Source: an uncultured Ruminococcus sp. (lineage in GTDB: Bacteria; Bacillota; Clostridia; Oscillospirales; Ruminococcaceae). Taken from it: 64,000 bases of DNA. A model generated the notes under the pieces. It saw only the letters and a program-made list of their open reading frames with translations. It was not told the DNA's origin and did not search any database. Positions 44,033-52,148 of the stretch are shown piece after piece. The first letter of the stretch is position 1, and each line of letters begins with the position of its first letter. The translations under genes and the position numbers were made by a program. The stretch lies in contig CACZFN010000006.1 in the NCBI GenBank assembly GCA_902780505.1, forward strand, positions 101,557-165,556, written 5' to 3'.

Positions 44033-45610
44033 ATGATAAGAAGCTTATATTCAGGCGTTGCAGGTATGACAACCCAGCAGACTAAAATGGACGTTATAGG
44101 TAATAATATCTCAAACGTATCTACATACGGATTTAAGGCAAGCCGTGTTACTTTCAGGGACGTTTACTATCAGACTTCCCGCGCGGTGACAGAAGCTACA
44201 GCATCAAAGGGCGGTACAAATGCCGTTCAGATAGGCTATGGCTCAAAGATAGGCTCGACAGACGTAAACCAGTCAACATCTGTAATGGCAACGACCGGTC
44301 TGGCACTTGATGCCGCTATAACGGGCGACGGCTATTTTCAGGTAATGGACGGTGACGGCAATATCTTCTATACAAAAGCAGGTATGCTTGACGTAGATGC
44401 CGAGGGCAACCTTGTTGATATCAACGGCAACTTCGTTCTCGGTGTATCAAGCAATAATATGAATCAGGGCGCATCTTCGCAGAGGATAAGGATATCACTC
44501 CCTTACGAAAGCCCTAACGTTTCTTCTGCAAGTGATGTTATAAACGGCATCAATATCAAGGTAAGCTCTACCGCTGAGAACCAGAGCGGCAATGTGTCAT
44601 TTAACTTCGCATCAAGCTCTAACCTGCCTATCGGTCAGAAGGCTGAAGCTGTGGTTTCTTCAAACGCTATCACAGTAACACTTAACTCAAACGAAACCTT
44701 TGACAGCATCACAGACCTCGAAAATGCTATGAACGACGCGATAATGGCGGCAAACGGCGGTGTAATGCACCCCGCAGGCAGCTTCAGGGTGGATATAGAT
44801 TCCCTTGCGGCATTTGATACGCCGCTTACAGGTGAGCAGATAGTAAATACTAACTTCGGCGTTGCGTCGGGTACTGTCAACCTCCCCAAAGATCTTTCAA
44901 GGGCGTTCTCTGTAAAGAGCGTCGGCGATGCCTTCAGCTATTCGGAGCCTATGGATTTTAATATAACTGTAGACGAGGATGCAGGCACCTGCACTATCAC
45001 GGCAGGCGGCGGCAAATACAGCGCTACTATCAATAAGTCGCAGATGGAAACTACAGGCTCGGTGGTACTTAAAAGCGATACTGATGACGATAACTTCGTC
45101 CTTACTTTCCCGAACTGGAATAATATGAAGTCCTATGCGGGAACGTATACCGCAGAGGATGCATCAGTACCATCTGCACCCGCTAAAAACCTCGGCCTCG
45201 GAGCAACAAGCTTCGCACTCGGCGGCGGTACGGAGGGCGGCGCACAGACCTTTGCCGACCTTACAGGTGTTGCTATCGGCTATAACGGCGTTATATACGG
45301 TACTCACCCGACACTCGGCACCCTCGAACTCGGCAGAATAGACCTTGCAACATTTGATAACCCCGCAGGCCTTTCTCAGGTGGGCTCTACATACTTCCAG
45401 AAGACTGTAAACTCAGGCGAGCCCCACCTCTGTATAGCAGGTGAGGACGGTTCTGGACCTATCGCAGGCGGTACGCTTGAAACTTCAAACGTTGACCTTT
45501 CTCAGGAATTTTCGGATATGATAGTTACACAGAGGGGCTTCCAGGCCTGCTCGCGCCTTATCACCGTTTCCGATACAATGCTTGAGGAGCTTATAAATCT
45601 AAAGAGATAA
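44033..45610 (+). CDS. flgE: Flagellar hook protein FlgE
   Basis: A 525-residue hook subunit. N-terminal MIRSLYSGVAGMTTQQTKMD and GNNISNVSTYGFKASRV, and C-terminal SNVDLSQEFSDMIVTQRGFQ with ACSRLITVSDTMLEELINLKR are universal FlgE ends. The middle (about 150-420) is a variable surface domain rich in Thr/Ser/Gly. Strong ribosome site (ACGGAGGATAATATT). It is bounded on each side by a GC hairpin, fitting the high amount of hook protein needed. Confidence 0.95.
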   Translation: MIRSLYSGVAGMTTQQTKMDVIGNNISNVSTYGFKASRVTFRDVYYQTSRAVTEATASKGGTNAVQIGYGSKIGSTDVNQSTSVMATTGLALDAAITGDGYFQVMDGDGNIFYTKAGMLDVDAEGNLVDINGNFVLGVSSNNMNQGASSQRIRISLPYESPNVSSASDVINGINIKVSSTAENQSGNVSFNFASSSNLPIGQKAEAVVSSNAITVTLNSNETFDSITDLENAMNDAIMAANGGVMHPAGSFRVDIDSLAAFDTPLTGEQIVNTNFGVASGTVNLPKDLSRAFSVKSVGDAFSYSEPMDFNITVDEDAGTCTITAGGGKYSATINKSQMETTGSVVLKSDTDDDNFVLTFPNWNNMKSYAGTYTAEDASVPSAPAKNLGLGATSFALGGGTEGGAQTFADLTGVAIGYNGVIYGTHPTLGTLELGRIDLATFDNPAGLSQVGSTYFQKTVNSGEPHLCIAGEDGSGPIAGGTLETSNVDLSQEFSDMIVTQRGFQACSRLITVSDTMLEELINLKR

Positions 45611-45626
45611 TTGTTAAGCGCTGATC

Positions 45627-45649
45627 CCCGAGGGGCAGTCCCCCTCGGG
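45627..45649 (+). other. GC hairpin downstream of flgE
   Basis: Perfect 9-bp stem CCCGAGGGG/CCCCTCGGG, 5-base loop, no T-run. A probable mRNA 3'-end stabiliser or processing boundary for flgE. Confidence 0.55.
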
Positions 45650-45676
45650 CAGGCGTGATTTTGGAGGGGATGTAAA

Positions 45677-45889
45677 ATGATCGTTCTGACAAGGCATAAT
45701 GATACCCGCTTCGCACTGAATGATGACCTTATAGAAACCATTGAGGAATGCCCCGATACCACAATTAAGCTTACAAACGGCAAAATATATATAGTTGCCG
45801 AAACACTTGCCGAAGTGCTCGATAAGATAATCGAGGTCAGACAGAAATCTGTCAGCAATGTGTATTTCGGCGCCGAAATAAAGCGGTAA
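45677..45889 (+). CDS. flbD: Flagellar protein FlbD
   Basis: A 70-residue protein: MIVLTRHNDTRFALNDDLIETIEE and KLTNGKIYIVAETLAEVLDKI are the FlbD pattern. Found between flgE and motA in many Bacillota flagellar operons; its job is not well established. GGAGGGGATGTAAA precedes the ATG. Confidence 0.92.
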   Translation: MIVLTRHNDTRFALNDDLIETIEECPDTTIKLTNGKIYIVAETLAEVLDKIIEVRQKSVSNVYFGAEIKR

Positions 45890-45893
45890 TTAT

Positions 45894-45960
45894 ACGGCGA
45901 AGGGAATCGCCGTTTAAACGAAAGGGGGGTTGGTCCCTTTCATAAAAAACTGAAAGGGGC
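45894..45960 (+). promoter_or_regulatory. Structured motA leader with competing hairpins
   Basis: Hairpin 1: ACGGCGA/TCGCCGT (45894-45913). Then three segments: A GAAAGGG (45920-45926), B CCCTTTC (45935-45941) and C GAAAGGG (45952-45958). B can pair with A or with C; C is the only ribosome site before motA (ATG 45972). A:B leaves it free, B:C hides it. Confidence 0.5.
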
Positions 45961-45971
45961 TTTATTATAGT

Positions 45972-46811
45972 ATGGATATATCGTCTATCATAGGCTGGGT
46001 GATCGGTATGGGGCTGATAGTATTCTCTATCATGCTCGGCACTGATCCCGAAACGGGTGGATATGTTATTAATGCAGGTGCTATAAAATCGTTTATAGAT
46101 ATACCGTCTGTTGCGATAGTTGTGGGCGGTACTTTCTGCGCTCTGTTCGTATCCTACCCTATGACGTTCTTCAAGAAGATCCCTAAGCATCTGGCAATGA
46201 TGTTCAAGGATAAAAACAAAAACCCGCAGGAAATAATAGACCAGATAATAGACTTCGCAAAGGAAGCGCGTATAAACGGCGTTCTTGCCCTTGAAGAAAA
46301 GGTAAAGGGCATTGACGATAAGTTTATGAAAAACGCCCTTATGATGGTCTGCGACTCGGTCGATCCGCAAAAAGTGCAGGAAATGATGGATAACGAACTT
46401 GATTATATGGAGGAGCGCCACTCGCAGTGCCAGGGCTTCTACCTCAAAGGTTCTGACTATGCGCCGTCATTCGGTATGATCGGTACACTTATCGGTCTTA
46501 TCAACCTCCTCGGCAACCTGTCAGACTCGGACGCTCTCGCAGGTAATATGGCGGTCGCGCTTATCACTACATTCTACGGTTCGTTCCTTTCGAGCTTTAT
46601 CTTCAAGCCTATAGCCAATAAGCTTAAAATCAGGCATGAATCGGAAATGCTCTGTAAGACTATAATAGTAGTAGGCGTTCAGGGCATACTTGCGGGCGAT
46701 AACCCGAACTTTATACAGGATAAGCTTGTAAAACTCCTTCCCGCTAATCAGAAGGCTAAGAAGGGCGGCAAGGGCGAAGCAGGCAAATTCAACGACGACG
46801 GGCGTATCTGA
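45972..46811 (+). CDS. motA: Flagellar motor stator protein MotA
   Basis: A 279-residue stator protein with four membrane helices, starting with SSIIGWVIGMGLIVFSIMLG. ARINGVLALEE, DYAPSFGMIGTLIGLINLL and the MAVALITTFYGSFLSSFIFKP helix are the MotA family blocks. It forms the ion channel with MotB and drives FliG. The ribosome site GAAAGGGGC is 12 bases from the ATG and lies in the switchable leader. Confidence 0.95.
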   Translation: MDISSIIGWVIGMGLIVFSIMLGTDPETGGYVINAGAIKSFIDIPSVAIVVGGTFCALFVSYPMTFFKKIPKHLAMMFKDKNKNPQEIIDQIIDFAKEARINGVLALEEKVKGIDDKFMKNALMMVCDSVDPQKVQEMMDNELDYMEERHSQCQGFYLKGSDYAPSFGMIGTLIGLINLLGNLSDSDALAGNMAVALITTFYGSFLSSFIFKPIANKLKIRHESEMLCKTIIVVGVQGILAGDNPNFIQDKLVKLLPANQKAKKGGKGEAGKFNDDGRI

Positions 46812-46860
46812 TAACATAACAGATCATGTGTGCTGTACACTATAGAAAGGAAGTGAGCAC

Positions 46861-47715
46861 TTGGCGAGAAAAAAAGGCGGCGGTGAAGAAAGCGGCGGAA
46901 GCTGGATGGATACCTACGGCGATATGGTAACACTGCTTCTTACATTCTTTATCGTGCTCTATTCAATGTCCTCTATCGAAGAATCGAAGTGGGCAGAGAT
47001 CGTTAAGGCGTTTAATAAAAACGGTAAGACAAAGGTCGACCAGATAGTGCTCGTAGTAGACGGCGACGGCGATAAGCCCGCCCAGAATACAGGCGAGGAC
47101 GAACCCGATGGACAGGGACTTACCGAATTCGACGAGTTCTATACTGCACTTGTCGAATACCTTGAAGACCAGGAGGCCTCTGCCGCCGAAGTCGCTGAAC
47201 AGGGCGAGGATGACGGCGATACTTCAAACGGTACAAATAAAGAAAATATTTACCTTAAATTTCAGGATATGATAGCCTTTGAACCCGATACGGCAGTCCT
47301 GCGTGAGTCATCTTACGAGTTCCTTGACTTCTTCGGCAGAAAGCTTGCGGAAATACAGGATAAGATCGCCGTTATCATAATAAAAGGCCATACAGCTGAG
47401 TATGACAGCTCTGAGGTAGATTCGCGTATCCTATCGTCAGAGCGTGCAAGTACGATAGCAAACTATCTTGAAACAAATTATAACCTTGAACCAAAAAAGC
47501 TTTTCCCGCTTGGGCTTGCAAACCTCTACCCCGTTTCCGATAACGGTACAGAGGAGGGCAGAATGAAAAACAGGCGTGTCGAAATTTCTATTATAGGTGT
47601 TAATTCGCCGCTTATAAAGAATGACCTGTTAAAGAGCCTTATCGGTATGGATTATGACTACGATAAGATCCTTGAAAGCAGTGCCGTCGCAGAAGCTGTC
47701 GGCGGGGACGAGTAA
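46861..47715 (+). CDS. motB: Flagellar motor stator protein MotB
   Basis: A 284-residue stator. One membrane helix with the ion-binding Asp (WMDTYGDMVTLLLTFFIVLYSMS), a charged linker, and a C-terminal OmpA-like peptidoglycan-binding domain (IIIKGHTAEYDSSEVDSRIL, RMKNRRVEISI). TTG start with GAAAGGAAGTGAG upstream; no suitable ATG exists near it. Anchors MotA to the cell wall. Confidence 0.93.
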   Translation: MARKKGGGEESGGSWMDTYGDMVTLLLTFFIVLYSMSSIEESKWAEIVKAFNKNGKTKVDQIVLVVDGDGDKPAQNTGEDEPDGQGLTEFDEFYTALVEYLEDQEASAAEVAEQGEDDGDTSNGTNKENIYLKFQDMIAFEPDTAVLRESSYEFLDFFGRKLAEIQDKIAVIIIKGHTAEYDSSEVDSRILSSERASTIANYLETNYNLEPKKLFPLGLANLYPVSDNGTEEGRMKNRRVEISIIGVNSPLIKNDLLKSLIGMDYDYDKILESSAVAEAVGGDE

Positions 47716-47750
47716 AATAATATGTGTATGAATGAAGGGACAGCGTTTTA

Positions 47751-48716
47751 ATGAATAATACCGAAGTGACCGAGCAAAAGCAAAATGCCGATCTTACGGC
47801 TAAAAAAGCAGTGCTTTATGACTTCCGTGTACCCAAGAAGTTTACAAAGGAGGACGTAAAGGCACTAAACCGTATAACCGATGCCTTTGCAAAGCATTTA
47901 AGCTCGGGGCTTACAACAATGACAAGGGAAAACTGCTCTGTCTATAATCCGAGGATAGAGGAAATAAGGACCACTACCTATCTTGAAAGCCTGCCTAAGT
48001 ATACAATGATAGGCCTGCTCGGTTTTACGGTCATCGACAGCGACTTCCGTGATCCGCGGGTGATGTTCCATATACCGCCTGCACTGAGTTTCCTGCTTAT
48101 TGATATATTGCTGGGCGGGGCGGGTAAAGAGGTCACGCTTGAAAGACAGCATACCGATATCGAAGTGGCTATCATGAAAAACCTTATAACCCGCTTCTGC
48201 GATATGCTGAAGGAAGCGTGGAGTTCGCTTGTGACAACACAGATCACCTATGAAAAAAGCGAAACCAACCCGAAGCTTATCGATGTAAGAAGCGAAAGTG
48301 ATGTAAGGCTCGTCATGAGTTTTGATGTGTCGGTGAAAAACAGCGTTTCTGCTATAAGTATTGCCTATTCGGCACAGTTCCTTGAAGACCTTATGGAAAA
48401 ACTCCACGGTCAGAAAACGGATAACCAGAACTTTGAACCAGTTGATGCACAGCGTGATGCAAGAAGGCGTGAACAGATAGTTGAAACACTTAGCGAATCA
48501 AGTATAGAGCTTCGTGCGGTATTTGCCGAGCTTACTCTTGATATGCAGGAGGTCATGAGCCTTAAAGTAGGCGACATAATCCCCCTTGATAAAAAACTTA
48601 CAGACGATATTACGATAGTCGTAGATGATGTGCCGTGGTTTAAGGCAAAGCTCGGGCAGACAAATATAAAAAAGGCTGTAAAGATCACCGAGAGTATTTA
48701 TGAAAGTAACGAGTGA
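47751..48716 (+). CDS. fliM: Flagellar motor switch protein FliM, no CheY-binding motif
   Basis: A 321-residue C-ring protein. The middle domain (VLYDFRVPKKFTKEDVKALN; LIDILLGGAGKEV) and the C-terminal SpoA domain (VFAELTLDMQEVMSLKVGDIIPLDK) are typical. However the N-terminal LSQxEIDALL segment, which binds phospho-CheY in most FliM proteins, is missing; only about 24 unrelated residues precede YDF. No in-frame extension restores it. It overlaps or abuts fliY closely. Confidence 0.92.
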   Translation: MNNTEVTEQKQNADLTAKKAVLYDFRVPKKFTKEDVKALNRITDAFAKHLSSGLTTMTRENCSVYNPRIEEIRTTTYLESLPKYTMIGLLGFTVIDSDFRDPRVMFHIPPALSFLLIDILLGGAGKEVTLERQHTDIEVAIMKNLITRFCDMLKEAWSSLVTTQITYEKSETNPKLIDVRSESDVRLVMSFDVSVKNSVSAISIAYSAQFLEDLMEKLHGQKTDNQNFEPVDAQRDARRREQIVETLSESSIELRAVFAELTLDMQEVMSLKVGDIIPLDKKLTDDITIVVDDVPWFKAKLGQTNIKKAVKITESIYESNE

Positions 48717-48730
48717 GGAGAAATATAAAA

Positions 48731-49768
48731 ATGAGTCTTGACAGATCAAATTTCGATAAAATATCAGATGTGCTTGCTGATTCGGTCGGAGGGGCGCTAG
48801 ATGCGCTCTCACCGATACTTGGCGCGGATATCACCGCCCAGACACAGAGCGCACAGATACACACTATCAAGGATACCGACTATTCGGCCGTTTCTCCTGC
48901 TTTGTATTTCAATATAGTCTTTGTGGGCGATATCAGCGGTAAGGCAGTTGCGGTTTTCCGTGAGATAGACCTTGCTGTAATACTTAAACTCCTTATGAAT
49001 TCCGACAGCGACGAGATAGAATTCGATGAAATGGGACTTGGGATGATAAAGGAGATAATGTCGCAGGTGTCAAATAAGCTTGCATCAAAGCTTGGTGAGT
49101 TCTTCGCAGTTGATGCTTCTGCATCTATCTCGGCACTTATGGAGTTTTCGGGTAATGATGCCGTTGCAGGTATCTTCGGCGGAAAGGAACTTAGCGAATG
49201 TGCAAGCGTTAATGTCAAGTATGAAGTCGGTACTATCCTCAAGGGCAGGGCAATGTTCAGCTTTGATGAAATGCTTGTAAACAACCTCTCAAAATACTAT
49301 GAGATCGTAAATGATGAAAATACCCAGCAACAGCTTACAGCAGCCGCAAACGGTCAGTCTACAGCTGCAATGCCGAGAAAAAGGCAGCAGCAGCCTGCGG
49401 CACCTTCCGTCAATAACGGTCAGCGGGCAAATGTTAATTCCCCTGCACTTAATATATCACCCTCCTCTTTCCCGAGGTTCGATGTGGCTGATGATGACGG
49501 CGTAGGAATGCCTGGTAATATGGATCTTCTTATGGAAGTGCCTATGAATGTATGTATCGAAATAGGCAAGACAAAAAAGAAGATGAAGGAGATCATGAAC
49601 TTCTCTCAGGGTACTATAATACCTATAGATAAACAGGCGGGCGCACCTGTTGATATAACAGTCAACGGCCAGCTTATCGCAAGGGGAGATGTTATAGTCA
49701 TCGACGATAACTTCGGCGTAAGGATAACGGAACTTGTAAATTCCAAAAATAACGGCATAGGCAGCTGA
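48731..49768 (+). CDS. fliY: Flagellar motor switch protein FliY (CheC-like/FliN fusion)
   Basis: A 345-residue protein. Residues about 35-195 resemble a CheC/FliY phosphatase-like domain (LGMIKEIMSQVSNKLASKL) though the usual ExxN pairing reads EIMS, so activity is doubtful. A Gln/Pro/Asn-rich linker (about 205-260) leads to a C-terminal FliN/SpoA domain (LMEVPMNVCIEIGKTKKKM, GTIIPIDKQAGAPVDITVNG). No N-terminal CheY-binding motif. Start is ATG 48731 after GTGAGGAG, not the upstream in-frame codon at 48713. Confidence 0.88.
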   Translation: MSLDRSNFDKISDVLADSVGGALDALSPILGADITAQTQSAQIHTIKDTDYSAVSPALYFNIVFVGDISGKAVAVFREIDLAVILKLLMNSDSDEIEFDEMGLGMIKEIMSQVSNKLASKLGEFFAVDASASISALMEFSGNDAVAGIFGGKELSECASVNVKYEVGTILKGRAMFSFDEMLVNNLSKYYEIVNDENTQQQLTAAANGQSTAAMPRKRQQQPAAPSVNNGQRANVNSPALNISPSSFPRFDVADDDGVGMPGNMDLLMEVPMNVCIEIGKTKKKMKEIMNFSQGTIIPIDKQAGAPVDITVNGQLIARGDVIVIDDNFGVRITELVNSKNNGIGS

Positions 49769-49782
49769 ACGGAGGAAAAAGC

Positions 49783-50220
49783 TTGGAAATAGTAAAAAGT
49801 GTCTTTTCTCTGCTTTTCGGGCTGGTGCTGTTTGTGGGTATACTCTACCTTGCGTATTTCTCAACTAAGCTTATAGGTAAGCGCTATTCCTTAAACGGCA
49901 GAAAGGGCAGGAACTTAAAACTCCACGAAACATTACCTGTCGGGCGGGATATGAATATCGCGATAACACAGGCCGGTGAGCGCTTCTTCCTTATCGGCAT
50001 TACTGAGGACAGGATAAGTCTTATAAGCGAGCTTTCCCGCAGTGACCTTGACCTGTCTGAAGAACTATCCGAAAGCAGCGCTGTTCCAAAGGGCAGCAGC
50101 ATAAGCTTTGCTGATGCGCTTAAATATAATATAAATAAAAAACTCGGCAGGGATGTTGATATAAACGACTATACAACCCCCGCAGAACCCGATAAAACGG
50201 AGGATGCTGCCGATGATTAG
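49783..50220 (+). CDS. fliO: Flagellar export protein FliO/FliZ
   Basis: A 145-residue protein with an N-terminal membrane helix (LFGLVLFVGILYLAYFSTKLIG) and a small beta domain (LKLHETLPVGRDMNIAITQ, RFFLIGITEDRISLISEL). It helps the FliP ring assemble. TTG start 49783, CGGAGGAAAAAGC upstream. Its end overlaps fliP by 8 bases. FliO is poorly conserved; the call relies on fold pattern and order. Confidence 0.87.
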   Translation: MEIVKSVFSLLFGLVLFVGILYLAYFSTKLIGKRYSLNGRKGRNLKLHETLPVGRDMNIAITQAGERFFLIGITEDRISLISELSRSDLDLSEELSESSAVPKGSSISFADALKYNINKKLGRDVDINDYTTPAEPDKTEDAADD

Positions 50221-51007
50221 AACAAGATCACTTAAAAAAGCTGTCATCAGACTTCTGATCGGGCTGCTCGGGATAATAATGTGTCTGAGCCTTTGCGTTA
50301 TGCGCGCAAAAGCTGCAACTGTAGATGTCACCCTCGATACGGGCGAGGCAGACGGTTCTTCAAGCGCACTTGACCTGCTGTTTTTGCTGGCAATGCTTGC
50401 TCTTATCCCGTCACTGCTGCTTGTGATGACATCCTTTACCAGGATCATAATATCGCTTTCTTTTCTCAGGTCTGCGATAGGCACTCAGTCATCACCGCCT
50501 AATCAGGTGCTTATAGGGCTTGCATTGTTCCTTACTATTTTTATTATGATGCCGACGTTTACCCAGATAAAGGAAAACGCCTATGATCTCTACGTCAGCG
50601 GCGAACTCGGTGAGCGTGATGCAATAACTGCGGCAGGTGTGCCGCTGAAGGAATTTATGCTCAAACAGGTATATAATGACGACCTTGATATGTTCATATC
50701 CCTTGCAGAGGACAGGGATATCGCTGAAATAGACCATGCGGCGATCTCTGAAGACCTTACAGAACTTCCCCTTGTAGTTGTTATACCTTCATTTATCACA
50801 AGCGAGATAAAAAGGGCGTTCCTTATAGGCTTCCTGCTCTATATACCGTTTCTGATAATTGATATTATCGTGTCGTCGACACTTATGTCAATGGGTATGG
50901 TAATGCTGCCGCCTGCGACGATAGCTCTGCCGTTCAAGCTTATGCTGTTTGTACTTGTTGACGGGTGGAGTCTTCTTATCCAAAGCCTGATCGTGGGCTT
51001 CCATTAG
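50213..51007 (+). CDS. fliP: Flagellar export gate protein FliP
   Basis: A 264-residue gate component with a signal-like N-terminus (LLIGLLGIIMCLSLCVMRAKA), then helices with LALIPSLLLVMTSFTRIIIS and FIDIIVSSTL-type FLIIDIIVSSTLMSMGMVML, typical of FliP. ATG 50213 has GGAGG 9 bases upstream; ATG 50204 lies within that site. It forms the core pore with FliQ and FliR. Confidence 0.94.
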   Translation: MIRTRSLKKAVIRLLIGLLGIIMCLSLCVMRAKAATVDVTLDTGEADGSSSALDLLFLLAMLALIPSLLLVMTSFTRIIISLSFLRSAIGTQSSPPNQVLIGLALFLTIFIMMPTFTQIKENAYDLYVSGELGERDAITAAGVPLKEFMLKQVYNDDLDMFISLAEDRDIAEIDHAAISEDLTELPLVVVIPSFITSEIKRAFLIGFLLYIPFLIIDIIVSSTLMSMGMVMLPPATIALPFKLMLFVLVDGWSLLIQSLIVGFH

Positions 51008-51039
51008 CAAAAAAGTTTATTGAGGGAGGGTTAATCCGC

Positions 51040-51303
51040 TTGACTTCGGGCGATCTGCTTACAATATTTTCACAGGCGTTCACCGTCGTTCTGAAGATCG
51101 CGGGGCCGCTTCTGATAGCATCAATCGTTATAGGCCTGATAGTCGCCATTTTTCAGGCGGCAACACAGATCCACGAACAGACACTTACCTTTGTGCCTAA
51201 GCTTATAATAATAGCACTTATCCTGCTTGTCGCAGGTACGTGGATGATGACACTTATGGACGATTTCTTCAAAATGATCTTCGACAGGATAGCAAACCTG
51301 TAG
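51040..51303 (+). CDS. fliQ: Flagellar export gate protein FliQ
   Basis: An 87-residue two-helix protein. LTIFSQAFTVVLKIAGPLL, GLIVAIFQAATQIHEQTLTF and VPKLIIIALILLVAGTWMM match FliQ. Start is TTG 51040 with GAGGGAGGG upstream; the longer frame from 50965 overlaps fliP and has no ribosome site. Usual FliQ length (about 89). Confidence 0.93.
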   Translation: MTSGDLLTIFSQAFTVVLKIAGPLLIASIVIGLIVAIFQAATQIHEQTLTFVPKLIIIALILLVAGTWMMTLMDDFFKMIFDRIANL

Positions 51304-51313
51304 GCGGTGTAGT

Positions 51314-52093
51314 ATGGCATCACTTGGTATAAATATAGAGGATCTTCATATATACATTTTTGTATTCATACGCCTTGCTGCAATAATACTTTTCAACCCC
51401 GTGTTTTCAAGGGCGAGAATGCCCGGCGGCGTTAAAACAGGCCTTATAATGTGCCTGACTATAATAATCACCCCGCTTGTCCCGTTTTATAGCTATGACG
51501 GCTCGGTGCTCGGCTTTATGCTAAGCGTTATGGGGGAATTCTTTATAGGCTTCCTGCTGGGGTTCGTGTTCAATGTGTATTATTATATGCTTATGTTTGC
51601 GGCCGATATAATGGATACCCAGCTCGGCTTTTCAATGGCAAAGACTATGGATCCTCTGACAAATATACAGTCAGCAACAATGGGCAACCTTTTTAATATA
51701 ATGTTTATGCTCTACTTCTTTGCGACAAACTGCCACCTGATACTTATAAATATGGCAGTCAATACCTTTGATGTGGTCGGCGCGGGGGCGGTCGGTATAA
51801 GCTATGAAGGCGGCTGTAAGTTCGCGGTAGCACTGTTTTCATCGGTGTTTCTTCTTGCAATAAGGCTCGCACTTCCGTTTGTGGCAGCGGAATTCGTTCT
51901 TGAGGTGTCACTCGGGCTGCTTATGAAGCTTATCCCGCAGATACACGTCTTTGTTATACAGATGCAGGGTAAGATACTTGTCGGGCTGGCACTGCTTATA
52001 GCAATGCTTATCCCCGTTACGAATTATGTTACACAGTATATAGAAAAAATGTTTGCTTCAGCAAATGATGCTCTGCTGACACTTGTTACCTGA
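51314..52093 (+). CDS. fliR: Flagellar export gate protein FliR
   Basis: A 259-residue membrane protein with six or so helices: FIRLAAIILFNPVFS, GEFFIGFLLGFVFNVYYYMLMFA, QLGFSMAKTMDPLTN and GLLMKLIPQIHVFVIQMQGKI are FliR hallmarks. It follows fliQ after 10 bases and precedes flhB, the usual order. Confidence 0.94.
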   Translation: MASLGINIEDLHIYIFVFIRLAAIILFNPVFSRARMPGGVKTGLIMCLTIIITPLVPFYSYDGSVLGFMLSVMGEFFIGFLLGFVFNVYYYMLMFAADIMDTQLGFSMAKTMDPLTNIQSATMGNLFNIMFMLYFFATNCHLILINMAVNTFDVVGAGAVGISYEGGCKFAVALFSSVFLLAIRLALPFVAAEFVLEVSLGLLMKLIPQIHVFVIQMQGKILVGLALLIAMLIPVTNYVTQYIEKMFASANDALLTLVT

Positions 52094-52148
52094 AAACAAG
52101 TGCCGGGGGCGACCTGAAAAGCCGGAAACGAAAGTGTGGTGGTGAGCA

